A stretch of DNA of 64,000 nucleotides from Adiantum capillus-veneris (taxonomy: Eukaryota; Streptophyta; Polypodiopsida; Polypodiales; Pteridaceae). Shown here piece after piece: positions 43,776 to 55,275 of this stretch; the stretch's first letter is position 1, and each line of letters opens with the position of its first letter. The notes below the pieces were generated by a model. That model did not search any database, was not told the origin of the DNA, and saw only the letters and a list, made by a program, of their open reading frames with translations. Location of the stretch: assembly GCA_014529385.2 (NCBI GenBank), contig CM043969.1:19932946-19996945 (forward strand). Direction: 5' to 3'. The position numbers and the translations under genes were made by a program.

Positions 43776-45240
43776 GACATTGCCACCTACTAAGGAAGAA
43801 AATAAAGAGTCAGAAAGAAAGGAAACATATCAAGAGATGTATTCTTCAGAAACAAAGGACCTTGAAGAAAATCATGCTGACCAAGGGAAGAAGGAGACCA
43901 CTGAGGAGAATCAAAAGAAAAAATAAGATAAAAAGATTGATCAGAGATAACCAAAAGACAAAGACCAAGGCAAAGCCCAACAACGGTAGGAGAAAAAAGA
44001 GTTAGAGGCTAGGACCTCTCAACAACAAACAAATAAAGAAAGAGGACCATTATCTCCACACTCGCATGCCGTAATTGAGGATGCTGACCACCTAATCAAA
44101 GAATTTGATTTGGAGCATCACCTCAACATAATTAAGCTAAATTTTCACTATCAACGAGCGGTATCCAACCTTTGGGAGTTGGATGCCCAAGAAGCCAAAG
44201 AAAAAAACAAAAGACTACAGCAACAAATAGAGAGCTTACAAGAAAGTCACAACAAGCTACAAGAGGAACTGGCCAAAGAGGAAAGAGAATCCACTAGATA
44301 CTTCAAGGCACTTGAAGAGCATATTGCCACTAATATTGAAATATGAGTGGAACAACAGAGACTAGAAGAGGAGCTAAAGAGGGAGAAAAAATAAAATGCC
44401 AAATAATGTGACTGGTACGACGTTGTGAAGCATACTCTCTCCAAGCTCATGGAAACCTAAGATACAACAACCCCGAATTCTACATCACAAGCTTCAGTTA
44501 TTGCCCTTGAGGAGTTGAATATAGTTAAAGCAAAGATCACATGGACCAATTTGATACACAGGTAATGACAGCTGGTTATATGGCCATCCAAGAACAAAAA
44601 TAACAAGAGATCTAGACTTTGAAGGACCAGCTAGAAAAAGCACAAGTAGATCTAGATGCTCAGATTGAAAAGCATGCACAGGAGCTCTAAATGAAATATT
44701 TGGCAATCAATGCACTATAGGCAAAGGTGCTGCTACCAGTCCAACTAGATCCAAAAGCAAAAACCATACAATTAGACCTATCCCCAATAGATCTACAAAT
44801 TACATCTACTAAGGATGGGCTACATGATTTTGAAAGCACAGAGGAGCTGACAGATACCAGAGATGAGATCAAACGATGGTGGATAGCAAATATTTCAAAT
44901 CCCTATCACAAGGAATACATTCAATATGAATTGAAGGTCTTGGAATCATCCACATTGCTGATGATCAAGCCGATTAAGTGGTACAAAATCTTGGCCATGA
45001 CATGATCCCTTTGCCACTGATGAAGCATGAAGCACTTGTATAAAAAAAGAAGCTCCTACCAGCACTTGAGTCAAACAAAAAGGGGGATTATAGAGATGTA
45101 CTACTGTCAATAGATCAAGTGCTAACCATCTTGGAAAACCAACCCCTATGGTGCAAGAAGTGGTTTGAGAAGCGGCCACAGAACAAGACAATGTACCGCA
45201 ATGCACCTCGACACCTCAGGATTGACCCGACCTACTACCC

Positions 45241-46272
45241 AATTCTCATTCTTAGAAACAAATTCCTTAACCTATAGAATTGAATGATTGGCTTTCAGAT
45301 TTTGTGAGCCAATGACCACTTTGTAAGGATTCTGGAGGTTCCAAACCCATGTTTAACATTCGATCCACCTCATCAAGGACACGATTTGTAACCATGTGAA
45401 GGTTGATTTGTCTACCATTTGTATCTACTCTTATTTGTTGGTGACTCCTTCGTTCCTACATCAAGGTGATCAAAGTCGCATGTGCCATCATTAGCTTTTG
45501 TGTGTTGTGTAAATCATTATATTGCTTCTACTTGATACATGACTTAATTAAAGCCTACAAACCCTAGTTAATTCCCCAAGTTAGTAACTTGCTTTGAAAG
45601 GGCTTTAGCTGACATCATTTGCAATAGATGACCATCTATAAGATATCGTTATCCATTTGTCCCCAAAGCTCATATACATGATGTACAGGGTATGTAGGTG
45701 GCTATCATGGTTCAGATTTGACAAATTGCACCTTTGGCTAAGGGGTTAGACTTCTTTCTTTTTTTAATTAAAAAACCCTTAGCTTATATTCTCTATTCAT
45801 AGCCTCTTGACAAAGTTTGGCTTGATTTGGACTTGTATTTGACACTTTTTGGATTTCAATCTTGAAAATAATTGATGGGCATCTGGGGCACCTTCTAGTT
45901 CCTCTGACATGGATGATCCCCTGAATACTCACACAATGACAAGGTGCCCCATGATTTCTTACCTCTGACATTCTAGCCTTGTGCATATGGATTTTGAGAC
46001 ATACCTCGTGAAGTTTCATCATTTTCCTATACTTTCATCTGTTTGTACTGCTCAGGCATATCTTCAGTCTTTTCTTCATCTGGATTATGGATTTTTTCTT
46101 GTTTTTTTAAGGAAATCTCAAAAGACAACTAAATAAAACAAAAAATCAACTCAATAAAAAGAAAAATTATTCAAATAGAATTTCAAACGCTATGTACAAT
46201 GTACACATGTCCCTAGGGGCTCATGTATGGCTTTTGTCCTCGTACTCCTTCTGTAACGCTATTATGATGGCA
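45241..46272. other. unassigned noncoding DNA at the convergence point
   Basis: No domain or LTR is recognised. The plus-strand and minus-strand gypsy relatives face each other across this region, so both 3' ends should lie here or have been lost. Confidence 0.35.
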
Positions 46273-46545
46273 TATACTCTAAATTTTGTCAAAAAATTAT
46301 CACAATCAAACGCAAAAATTCCATGCAGCTCACAAAACATCTGCCTCTAATATTCATAATATTAAGTCTGCATTTAGAATGCCTGCCCCCCTCCTATTTG
46401 GAGTCATCCTATACTCTAAATTTTGTCAAAAAATTATCACAATCAAACACAAAAAATCCATGCAACGCAAAAAACATTTCCCTCTAATATTCATAATATT
46501 AGGTCCACATTTAGAATACCTCCCCCCTCCTATTTGGAGTCAACC
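46273..46545. repeat. 137-bp tandem duplication
   Basis: Units at 46273-46409 and 46410-46545 both begin TATACTCTAAATTTTGTCAA and end with a CTCCTATTTGGAGTCA block. The second unit differs at a handful of positions. Confidence 0.9.
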
Positions 46546-47751
46546 TTGATGATAGAATATCACCAAGGGTATGTGTTGTGCTTGGGCAATAAAAATTGGG
46601 CCAATGCAATCCTTGTAATGTAGCCCTATTATGCATACAGAGTCAATGCATGGAAAAAATTTATGGTGTGCAAGATGTGGGTATAAGCAATTTTCTTCTT
46701 GGCAATTTTTGGAGAGGCTTCCTATTCTAAGCAATGTGATCGTCTTTGAAGCTCCGATGTTGTTTGCTTGATTAAAGGTTGTAGAGAGATTTTTTGAAGG
46801 CTTATTTATTTGTTTGATGCTTCTTTGGAATCCATTTTAGCCTTGTTGTTGGTTGTCGTATTTGGCATTGTTCCTCAGCAGTGGATTCTTGCTTGAAGTG
46901 AGAAACTTACTCTTATTTAAATGTACTGTAACCGTAGGAGAAATTGAAAGAATTCAAGCGGCAATGCAATGATAGTAGTTTTATTGGTTTCCTTTGGGAC
47001 CCACTTCTTTGTGATTACTGGTTGTTTCGTTGATGATGCTCATTTGGGAACCCATACATGTCCCTTCTTTGTTTGTGTTTGAAGAGAATTCTTTGGGATC
47101 CACCTTGTCATTGTGTGAGTATTCAGGGGTCTTTGCTTCAGCCCTTGTACGCTTGGATGAGGACAAGATTCAGGCATCGAGAGTTGACTTTAACCTTTTT
47201 GGAATCCACATAAACTCCCGACCTCTCTGTGCTTGAATCAAATTATTTTAAACCTAACCCTGATTTGTGAAATCTTTTGGCTTTGTGATTTTCTTAGCCG
47301 TTCTTGTAGACTTCGATTGTTCTCATTTTGGTGTTGGATCTTATAATTTTTCATTAGAGATCATTGTCTTCTTGATCCATACCTGCTTTTGGCCAAGATA
47401 CCTCTTTGGTATCCAGATTTGTCAAGCTTTTTGGCTCAGAGTTGTAGTTCTTTTCTTTTGGCCTTTTCTGGTTGTTACAGAATCTACTAGTGATAGTGAT
47501 GACCTGAGTTTTTGGTAGGGGATGTCATAAGAATCATCCATGTTTATACTATCCTTAGCAAGGTTGCATTCTAGTACTTTCCCTTTGTGATTTGGCTAGT
47601 TATGGAAAATTACTATATGTTTGCTCTTGGATTGTTTTTTCTGAGAGGGCTTTTCTAGCCAATTGATTAGCGTGTTGTTAGCGTAATGACATGGCTATCT
47701 TCTTCTTGACTAATTCTTTTCGTCCTATATAGGAGCCATGTATGAGGATGC
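46546..47751. other. unassigned noncoding DNA
   Basis: Short frames exist on both strands, but none has a recognised domain. The RT expected for the minus-strand gypsy relative is not visible here, so that element seems to be truncated before its RT. Confidence 0.35.
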
Positions 47752-49272
47752 TTATTGCAGTTGTGTTTTCATTGGAGAGTTTGAAATCCACTTTTGATGC
47801 ACTTTATGTTTGTAGCGGTGACATTGGTTCCTGGGTTTTTGATCTAGGCAATCAAAAAACCGTGCATTAGTTAAAGTGTCATTTGTGTCACCTACTGGGT
47901 TGTCTAGATTTCCATTGTCGACATCTTCTTGAAGCTCCAAGTGTTCTACAGAGTCATAGAACTCGTCTTCTTCTTTGTTTTTGTTTTCCTCTATCACACT
48001 TCCTGCAAAGTAAGGAATGACATCATAACCATTTTCATCACAAAACTTTGTTGTTGGACCATTTTGAATAGCGCACACATCCAGAGTAGCCAAGATGTGT
48101 TTCCATTCGAGTGGCTCTAATGATTCCTCAAGAAAGGGTTCTGAATATCATCCTTATCTTCGATTTCCCTTTCTAAAATACACTCCTCTCGCTTTAAGCT
48201 TCTGCATTGCGAAGCTCCACACATCCACAGTTCTTTTAGGCTTACCCAACCATGCTAGAACTTTTGATATTGCTATCATAGAGGAATTGAACTCTTCTAC
48301 AAGGGTTCTTGTCACATCCTTGAAACTATGGTCCTTCAAGTTTATCCTTGTCGTGGTTTCCATATGTCTCACGTAGATATGGTCATAACCCCAATCTTGG
48401 ACCATTTTCAAATGTCGCATGAATGGTCTTCCTAGAATAAAGTCATAGTTGTTCTTATTGCCAAAGTCAACAATAGCAAAGGTATGCTCATATTCAATGC
48501 CACAAGAGGTAACAACTATTTTTTCTAGCAGTCCTATGGGCCTTTTTGTGTGTTCGTCTACAAGATGCAATTCATCCTGGTGGTAGCACCCACTATTGGT
48601 TTTCCCCATTTTTTCTAGATCTCTTTTGTTGTGATGGCAATACCAAATACACTATCAAGAATTTCCATGGTTTTTACACCTTGGTATTCCACAAGAAGAG
48701 TGCTGTTCCCATCTTCTCTTTCATAATACTCTCTGACCTTGTTTAATGGCACTAGCCTAGTGTTTAGCTAAGGCATTTCCAGCTCTTTGATCCCTAATTT
48801 CTCTAGGCACTTACCTCAGTAGTCCACATGTTTGATCGTATTCTGAGTAACTCGGCTAATGTTATCGTACATGTGACTGGTGTAAACAAAATGTCTATCA
48901 TCCCTTTTGAATCTATGACCTTTTTGGAAGAAAGTCTCTGTGATGGGACCGCAATAACATCTGACTTGGCCTCGTGCTCTCTCATATAGGTAGTTGTGTT
49001 CTTAACGAATGGGGTTGACTGTCCATAGACTATACAAATCCTTTGTCTCCCCAATACGATTCCATTTGTAGGTTCATTTGGGATCCAACCTCAAACTCCT
49101 CTATTGATGGAAGAGACACTCCTCTTGCATCACCGGTTTGGTTTACTTGTCTGCTTATCTCACTTGTTGCATTGGCCTCTTTGACTTGTTTCCACAATTC
49201 ATCAAGACCGTCTATTTCTTTACAACTCTTAGGTATAGGTATGTGAACTAAGTTGCATTGTACGTTATACAT
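47752..49272 (-). pseudogene. pre-RT and protease-like region of the minus-strand gypsy element
   Basis: From 49272 downward: IDGLDELWKQVKEANAT, then CTITLAELLRIRSNMW (about 48830-48880), GIEYEHTFAIVDFGNKNNYD and FILGRPFMRHLKMVQDWGYD (about 48400-48520), and YDVIPYFAGSVIEENK with an acidic tail (47752-48093). These correspond in order to segments at 38.7-39.9 kb on the plus strand. The FILGRPFM block is the conserved end of the gypsy protease. Three frames are used, so the region is decayed. It joins gag at 55.7 kb if the intervening hAT/kinase block is removed. Confidence 0.7.
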
Positions 49273-49629
49273 ACGCTTTGAACGAGCATATTATATGACA
49301 CCTATCTTTATTCGGCTGTATTAAACAATGTCACATCAACAAAAACACCGTATCGTATAATTTCTTAGAATTTCAATCAAAATAATATTTCATCGAAATA
49401 TAGCCCTCTATATACCGTAAAAATGGACTGTTTTCTTCATTCTATTGATCTCTCTTCCCCCTTTTCTCATCTATAGGTGAGCTTTACAACATCAAAAAAC
49501 ATATAAAAAACCATTTTAAATTTGGTTTTATAAAATTTTTAGTAAAAATTTAGAGCTTAGGATAAAAAGTTAAATTAGTTAACTGTAGTTTTTTTAGGCT
49601 TTAGAGTTTTGAGTTTAGTCTTTATTTGC

Positions 49630-50115
49630 TCTAGGTGAATTATATCTTACACTATGAGGTAAATTAAGTAAAGTAGTTAGTGAGTACTTGCCTTGTGTAG
49701 AGGAAACTCACACTTGGAAGTGATTTAAGATAGTTAAAGTTAGCAGTTATTTTCTTTGTGTTGAACTATGTTCACACTTAGAATTAACTTAAGTTAGATA
49801 GTTAAAGTTAGGAGTTACTTGTTGTGTGCTGAACTATGTTCACACTTGGAACTAACTTAGGTTAGATCTATCTAATGATTGTCTACCATGTGTAGAGTAA
49901 TACTCACACTACAGACAATTAGGTAGATTAAATAATAATCTCTTGCTTTGTGTAAAGGTATTCTCACACCTAGAAGAGATTTAGATAAGTAGTGAATTTT
50001 GATTGCTTGCCATGTGTATAGTTACACTCACACTTGGAGGTAATTTAGGGAGGTTTTTAAAAGATATCTTGCTTTGTGTAGAGTTTACTCACACTTGGAA
50101 GTTATTGAGATAGAT
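49630..50115 (+). repeat. 60-66-bp tandem array upstream of the hAT transposase
   Basis: About seven units with centres near 49694, 49756, 49822, 49887, 49949, 50013 and 50074 share CTTG-x-x-x-TGTGTAGAG and ACTCACACTTGGAAG. GTGTGAA/TTCACAC-type inversion is seen within some units. It ends about 110 bases before the BED-domain frame. Confidence 0.85.
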
Positions 50116-50225
50116 TAAGCAATTTATTTATCATGATTCAGATATAGAAAGGAAGATCACAATTGAATTTTTTTTTTTGGTATTTATAATTTAAAGAGGT
50201 TGAAAATTTATGTTTTAAAAAAAAA

Positions 50226-52040
50226 ATGTTGAGGAATATGGTGAAAGGATATGAGTGGAACTACGCAGATGAATTGGTCACCAGTGGAAAGACTACATCA
50301 AAGTTGAGGTATAAGACTTGCGGCTATAATTTTAACGAAAATGCTCACAGGATAAAAAAACATTTCAAAATTTGTGGAAATGTGACAGCTTGCAAAAACC
50401 CTCAAGAGGTATTAAAGAAAAATTTCCCGAGTGGGTGCTCAGGGCAAAGAGTATACATCTTGAGGGCAAAAAAAAGGGAGGTCCACCTATGACTAGGGAC
50501 ATCAAGATGACACTCGAGAATGATCAAAACCCTTCCTCAACCCCTGCTCAAGGTCAAGGAGGGTGTCATTCATGCTTTGATGGGGCTTATAGCTCTAATC
50601 CTATCGCAAGCTCTGCTAACATAAGCTAAAGTGAAGGATGGACTGGAGGAGAACCTGCACCAAGTGGTCCCTTTTTGCATCAAGCATTTGATAAACAATG
50701 GTTGCTTGAACTCCATCTTAAGTGGACGCAAGAATTTGTTGCATGTGGAATTCCTTTTAATGTCATTCAAACTATTATCTTCAAAGATGGTTTAATGAGC
50801 ACAGCAAAGAAGGGTTTTGTGGTACCTGATTATAATAAGATGCGTACAGAATATTTAGATAAAGTGAAAAATACATCAAAGAATACTTTCAAGCGCACAA
50901 CTCTTGATTATGTGCCACAATATGGATGCACAATCGATCTAGATGGTTGGACAATTTGTCAGAAGAAACCATTGATTAATGTGATGTTGATTTGTCCAAG
51001 AGGTTCTATCTTTCTTGAAGCCATCGATACATCCCTGAAAGAGAAAACTAGTGGATATCTTGCTGGTGTATATGAGCGTTTGATCAAAAGAGTAGGGAGA
51101 CCTAAAAATGTAACAGCCATTGTCATAGATAATGCATCTAACTACAAAGCAGTCGAAAAAAATTTTAAAGCAAAGAATCTAGAGATTACATGGGTTCCAT
51201 GTGCTGCTCACACTTTGAATCTGCTCTTAAAGGAGTGTGAAAAAGTTCCTTCTATTAAGAAAAATCTTCTAGGTTAAAACCACTTGGTGAAGTTTGTAAG
51301 AGAGCATTCATTTTCTTATGCTTTATTTTAAAGAAAACCCCCAAAACAAAATTTATAGATCTTATGCAGGAAAAGAGAAAGCCATGATGATGCCGTTTGT
51401 CAAAAGGTGATGGGAGCATCTGCATACTCCTTTACATTGAGCAAGGTTTGTATTAGATTCCAAGTTCTAGATGCACAAGAAATCTTCAAACAATGAAGTG
51501 ATCAGTGATTTCAAGAAAGTGTGTGCCCAACTATTAGGCAATGTGGATGGACAGGTGGCATACACACAAAAGATGGCATAGCAGAGAAGGAATGTTTGGG
51601 AATCCTTGGCATATAGATGCTATCAAGATGATGAGTGCACCAGTTTGGTGGAAAGAGTACGGTGGAGAAAAAGTGGAACTTCAACATGTGGTTGTGAGAG
51701 TATTGTCTGTTGCCACCTCAAGTGGTAGCTGTGAAAAAATTATCCTTCGTTTTCTTTCATGCATACTAAAAAGAAAAATTGATTAAGTCCTAAACGAGCT
51801 ACAAACTTGGTGTATGTATTTTGTAACATGTGACTTATGCATAAGCTAGCAAAGTTAGCCACACGTGCCACAGAAGAAAGCTTTGCGCACTTTCAAACAC
51901 AGGAAGCAATTGAAAATGAGCTCAACTCCAATTATGAAATGGAATGGAACTTGGAAGATATTGATCTGGAATGTTCAGATGTTGAATAAATTGATGACAT
52001 GGTGCCTGTGATTGAGGGGACGGATGAGCTATAGAATTTT
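50226..52040 (+). pseudogene. hAT transposase (BED, DUF659 and hAT dimerisation domains)
   Basis: The first frame (50226-50492) has a BED zinc finger: KTCGYNFNENAHRIKKHFK-type sequence with one zinc Cys replaced by Tyr. Frame 50675-51277 contains the RNase H-like core: GCTIDLDGWTICQKKPLINV (Asp90), IVIDNASNYKAV (Asp152) and CAAHTLNLLLKE. Frame 51541-51786 holds the C-terminal hATC region (APVWWKEYGGEKVELQHVVV, RVLSVATSS). The transposase would bind its element ends and catalyse cut-and-paste transposition. Stops and frameshifts at about 50490, 50629 and 51277-51541 make it inactive. The start is taken at the BED frame just after the array. Confidence 0.9.
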
Positions 52041-52093
52041 TACTATATTCTCAATTAATTTTGTAATGTGAAAGTTGTGTGGAGTTTAGCTTC

Positions 52094-52147
<54 letters not shown>

Positions 52148-52458
52148 CCTCTCTCATTGTCTCTCTTTCTCTCCATCTTCTTTCTATCATTGCCAAAAAG
52201 AGGGAGGGAGATAGAACAAACTTACACAATTGCAACAACATTTGACATGTTCATTTATTCCAAAAAATAGAGATTTACATATCAAAAAGAGGTTTTAGTT
52301 ACAAATCTTGAGATTTCAGATACAAAAGGAGCTTAGTATTGTTTGCGAGATTTAATTTAAACCATGGGCTGGATCCCCTAAAAGATCAGATACACAAAAT
52401 TTTGAATAGCCGAATGAATCACTTGGACCCACATTGCCTATCTATTCTTTGATAAGGC
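52041..52458. other. spacer between convergent genes, with CT microsatellite
   Basis: No coding sequence. A CT tract of about 23 units lies at 52099-52144, followed by CT-rich sequence to about 52190. Confidence 0.5.
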
Positions 52459-53795
52459 CTATCTCTTTCCCATTACCATGCCAGCTTTATTTCTAGCTAT
52501 TCTATACGAGCACGCAACATGGCTGGGGTCTCTCCTTGACACCAAATCCACAGCTTGGGTTGCGAGTTGCTCAATGATGCGGTTTCTTTGGGCAAATATG
52601 TTTAACCTCTCTTGCATGAATCTTCTTGATTCGGTATCCTTTGTTGCGAGTTGCTCAATGACTGCGGTTTCCCGTGCATGAATCTTCTCGATTGGGCATC
52701 CTTTGTTGACGCCTCCTATAGTGGGATGATCGTTCCAATCTACTTTGAGCTGTAATACATAATAACAATAGCTTTGGAAATGATGCCAAACTGTTTGATG
52801 GTGTACTTTGTTCCTAGCCAGGATACACTCCTTGCCAAAATGTAGTAGAATATTTCTAGTGTGTAGATCATTGTGAATGAAGTCGTGACTATGCAATAAT
52901 TTCATCAAATGCAGAAGAGCGTTGTAGATCGGCAAAATGTTGTCTATGAATTTTTGTACAGTTCCAAATGTGTGTTGTAACTCTCTGATTGTAGGCTTGC
53001 TTCCATCATGATGACATGCCTGAATCCACTGCTCAAGGTGACCTCCATTCCAAAGCTTGAAGATCAACATAGGCCTTTTGCTATAACGAACAAGAGCACG
53101 GGGCAATATCATGCCATGATGCTGAACAATAGTAGCAGTTTCTTCCTCTAGCACAATTTGTAATGTCGACTTGCTTCCTATCTGGTCCTTGTAGATATTT
53201 ACCGCATAGACAGGATCTTTGAAGAGAGAATGCGTCAGTGAAACTTGTTTCACATTTGCAAAATGTCCTTCACCTAAGTGGGGTGGTTGCAAGTGAAAGA
53301 TAGAATGTTCCCCAAGTCAGTGTAGGACACTAGGACATGGAGTATCATCCAGGTGTACAACTAAGGGCTCAACACCTGAAGGAGGAGGCACATCCTCTTC
53401 TATCCTAGGACGTTTTGAAGAGCCTTTGACCTTATCGTTGCTCTTCAGTTCCAAATGTAGCTATGCCACAAGCTGCATTCGCTCTTTGATTCTGGGTTTG
53501 GCTTTGATTTCTGGATGACCCACACTCTCAAAGCTTCTAATGACCTGGCCTAATAATTTCTTTACTATGTTATGCATTACTCCATTTGTGTGCAGAGTGG
53601 GTCAAATGAAACAGGGAATGCATTGCATAGTTTCACCCAACACTGTTCCACAAGTTCAATCATGAAATCATCGAACTTTGCCTACAGTGGATCAAATGCG
53701 TGATGCAAATGATCGTCTGAAGATCCATAGAGAGACAAAACTAGAGCATCACAAATGATTTTTCAATGCTGGCGTGTTGACGTTGTCTCTACCAT
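52459..53795 (-). pseudogene. protein-kinase-like gene, transposon-associated
   Basis: The open 277-codon frame (53292-52459) shows a glycine loop LGEGHFANV (residues 6-14), the lysine motif YAVNIYK (Lys35), a Glu-rich helix C and the catalytic loop IHNDLHTRNILLHF (Asp142, Asn147). No DFG motif follows; instead there is WNDHPTIGGV and a duplicated segment (residues about 205-250, repeated IEQLAT). The same frame extends upstream through single stops to an ATG at 53793-53795 and includes KGSSKRPRIEEDVPPPSG, a likely nuclear-localisation stretch. The kinase core motifs are clear; the missing activation segment suggests a pseudokinase or a damaged copy. Sequence similar to HNDLH-x-x-N kinases of plant repeats is known to me only generally. 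Confidence 0.6.
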
Positions 53796-53989
53796 GACTG
53801 AAGCCTAAAAATACATGAAGCAAATATAAGTAAGGCAAATCTAGAATAGATATAAATTTGACATATATGATTGTAAATAGTTCTAAACAAAAACATTTTA
53901 TGGACAATAATAACAACCAATAACAAAAGACCTAAACATTTAATGGACAATAGTAACAACCAATAACAAAAGACCTAAACATATATAAT
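53796..53989 (-). promoter_or_regulatory. 5' flank of the kinase-like gene
   Basis: This 194-bp AT-rich stretch between the start codon and the array would hold the promoter. It has a 44-base direct repeat (CTAAACA...AATAACAAAAGAC) at about 53884-53973. No clear TATA box. Confidence 0.35.
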
Positions 53990-55010
53990 TCCTCCGTGCA
54001 GTGCAACGTGGTGGTTAGTAATAGCCACAGAGACGAGAAAGCGTATAATACCAATCTCCCTGCAATGCGACGTGGAAGTCAACAGTTGTTAGGGATGAAG
54101 GATTAATAATGCCTAGCCCCTCTCTACAGTGCGACACGGTGGTCAACAACAGCTAGAGACAAGGAATTTAATAAATCCAATCAACCTATAGTGACGCAAT
54201 GGTTAGCAGCACACTCAGGATCAAAGGATGTAAAATATATATCCCCTCCCTACACTGCGACATGGTGGTCAACAACAACCAGAGACAAAGAATCTATTAA
54301 ATCCAATCTTCTTTCAGTGCAACGTGATGGTCAGCAACAACCAAGAATGATGGATTTAAAAACCCTAACCCCTCCCTGCAGTTTGACATGATATTCAGCA
54401 ACAACAACAATTAGAGACGAGGAATCTATTAAATTCAATCTTCTTGCGGTGCAAAACGATGATCAACAATAGTCAAGAATGAAGTATGTGACAAACCTAA
54501 ACAACTCCCAGCAGTGCGACACGATGGTCAACAACAGACAAGAACAAAGTATTTGACAACCTTAAACCCCTCCCTGTAGTGCGACATGGTGGTTAACAAT
54601 AGACATAGACGAGAAATCTATTAATACCAATCTCCTTACGGTGCGACGCGATGGTTAGCAACATTCAAGAACAAAGGATTTGAAAATACTAAACCCCTCC
54701 CTGGAGTGTGACACGGTGGCCAACAACAAACAGAGACAAAGAATCTATGCTATTAAATCCGATCTTCTAGTAGTGAGATGCAATGGTCAACAACAACTAG
54801 GAAGAAAAGATGTAAGATAGCTAATCCCTCCCTACACTGCGACTAGGTGGTCAGCAACAACCAGAGACGGAAAGTCTAGTTGTACAACCTAAGCTACTCC
54901 CTACAGTGCGACATGAAGGTCAGCAGCAGTCAAGAACGAAGCATCTAAAGTCTAAACCCCCTTGTAGTGTGTCACGAGGATCAACAAAGCCAAGGACGGG
55001 TGTCTAAACC
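53990..55010 (-). repeat. about 16-unit minisatellite with alternating A and B monomers
   Basis: Units of about 60-70 bases start with a C-x-GCAGTGCGACATGGTGGTCA-type head. A-type units end AGAGACAAAGAATCTATTAAATCC and B-type units end CAAGAATGAAGGATTT...CTAACCCCTCC; they mostly alternate, giving a dimer of about 126 bases. Heads are seen near 53996, 54061, 54126, 54188, 54251, 54313, 54374, 54446, 54511, 54575, 54641, 54703, 54773, 54833, 54900 and 54963. It lies upstream of the kinase-like gene on its strand. Confidence 0.85.
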
Positions 55011-55130
55011 TGCAAACTAACACTCAGATGTGAGCAAAGCTCCACAACAATAGTGCTAGCAAAGACAACCTGCAAAATAACACTGAGGTGCAAGAAAATC
55101 TCCACAACAACAGCGCTAGCAAAAAAAATT
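55011..55130. repeat. 60-bp tandem duplication
   Basis: Two units, 55011-55070 and 55071-55130, start TGCAAACTAACACT and TGCAAAATAACACT and share CTCCACAACAA and GCTAGCAAA. It follows directly on the A/B array. Confidence 0.85.
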
Positions 55131-55275
55131 CACAAAAAAAAGAAAAAAAAGAGATTACCTGACTTGTGAGGGTAATGTCACTATCAAAGCAAGCTACTCT
55201 ACTCTCTCTCTCTCTCTCTCACTGCTCTCTCTCTCTCACTGCTCTCTCTCTCTATCTCTGTTAGCAAATCACTGT

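Larger units (their letters stand above)
42084..43780 (+). mobile_element. 1.69-kb copia-like non-autonomous element with both LTRs
   Basis: LTRs at 42089-42360 and 43527-43775 share TGGGTTCAAGCCCTTGTCA, the GTTTTTAGT-AATACAAAATATAG block, a CT microsatellite and the end CCATCTCCAACA. The 5' LTR is followed by TGGTATTAGAGCC (42363-42375), an initiator-Met PBS, and the 3' LTR is preceded by GGCTTGAGGAGGGGA, a purine tract. AACAT/GACAT flank it (42084-42088, 43776-43780). Inside, MALKVDKFNGSGFHTWQTKV at 42951-43010 is the N-terminus of copia Gag, but the rest of gag-pol is deleted. It depends on another copia element for movement. Confidence 0.9.
41340..45240 (+). pseudogene. coiled-coil-rich extra ORF interrupted by a copia miniature
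   Basis: Frames at 41340-41612, 41854-42088, 43781-43925, 44110-44346 and 44727-45005, plus pieces to about 45240, encode charged helical sequence such as QQQIESLQESHNKLQEELAK. Removing the miniature at 42089-43780 joins RPTT to LPPTKEENKESE in frame, so the ORF existed before that insertion. Near the end, IDQVLTILENQPLWCKKWFE and TYYPILILRNKF look globular. The position after RT fits an additional 3' ORF of the gypsy element. No domain is recognised. Confidence 0.5.

Noticed and set aside
54191-54391. Open frame in the A/B minisatellite
   Set aside because: It is a by-product of the tandem array rather than a gene.
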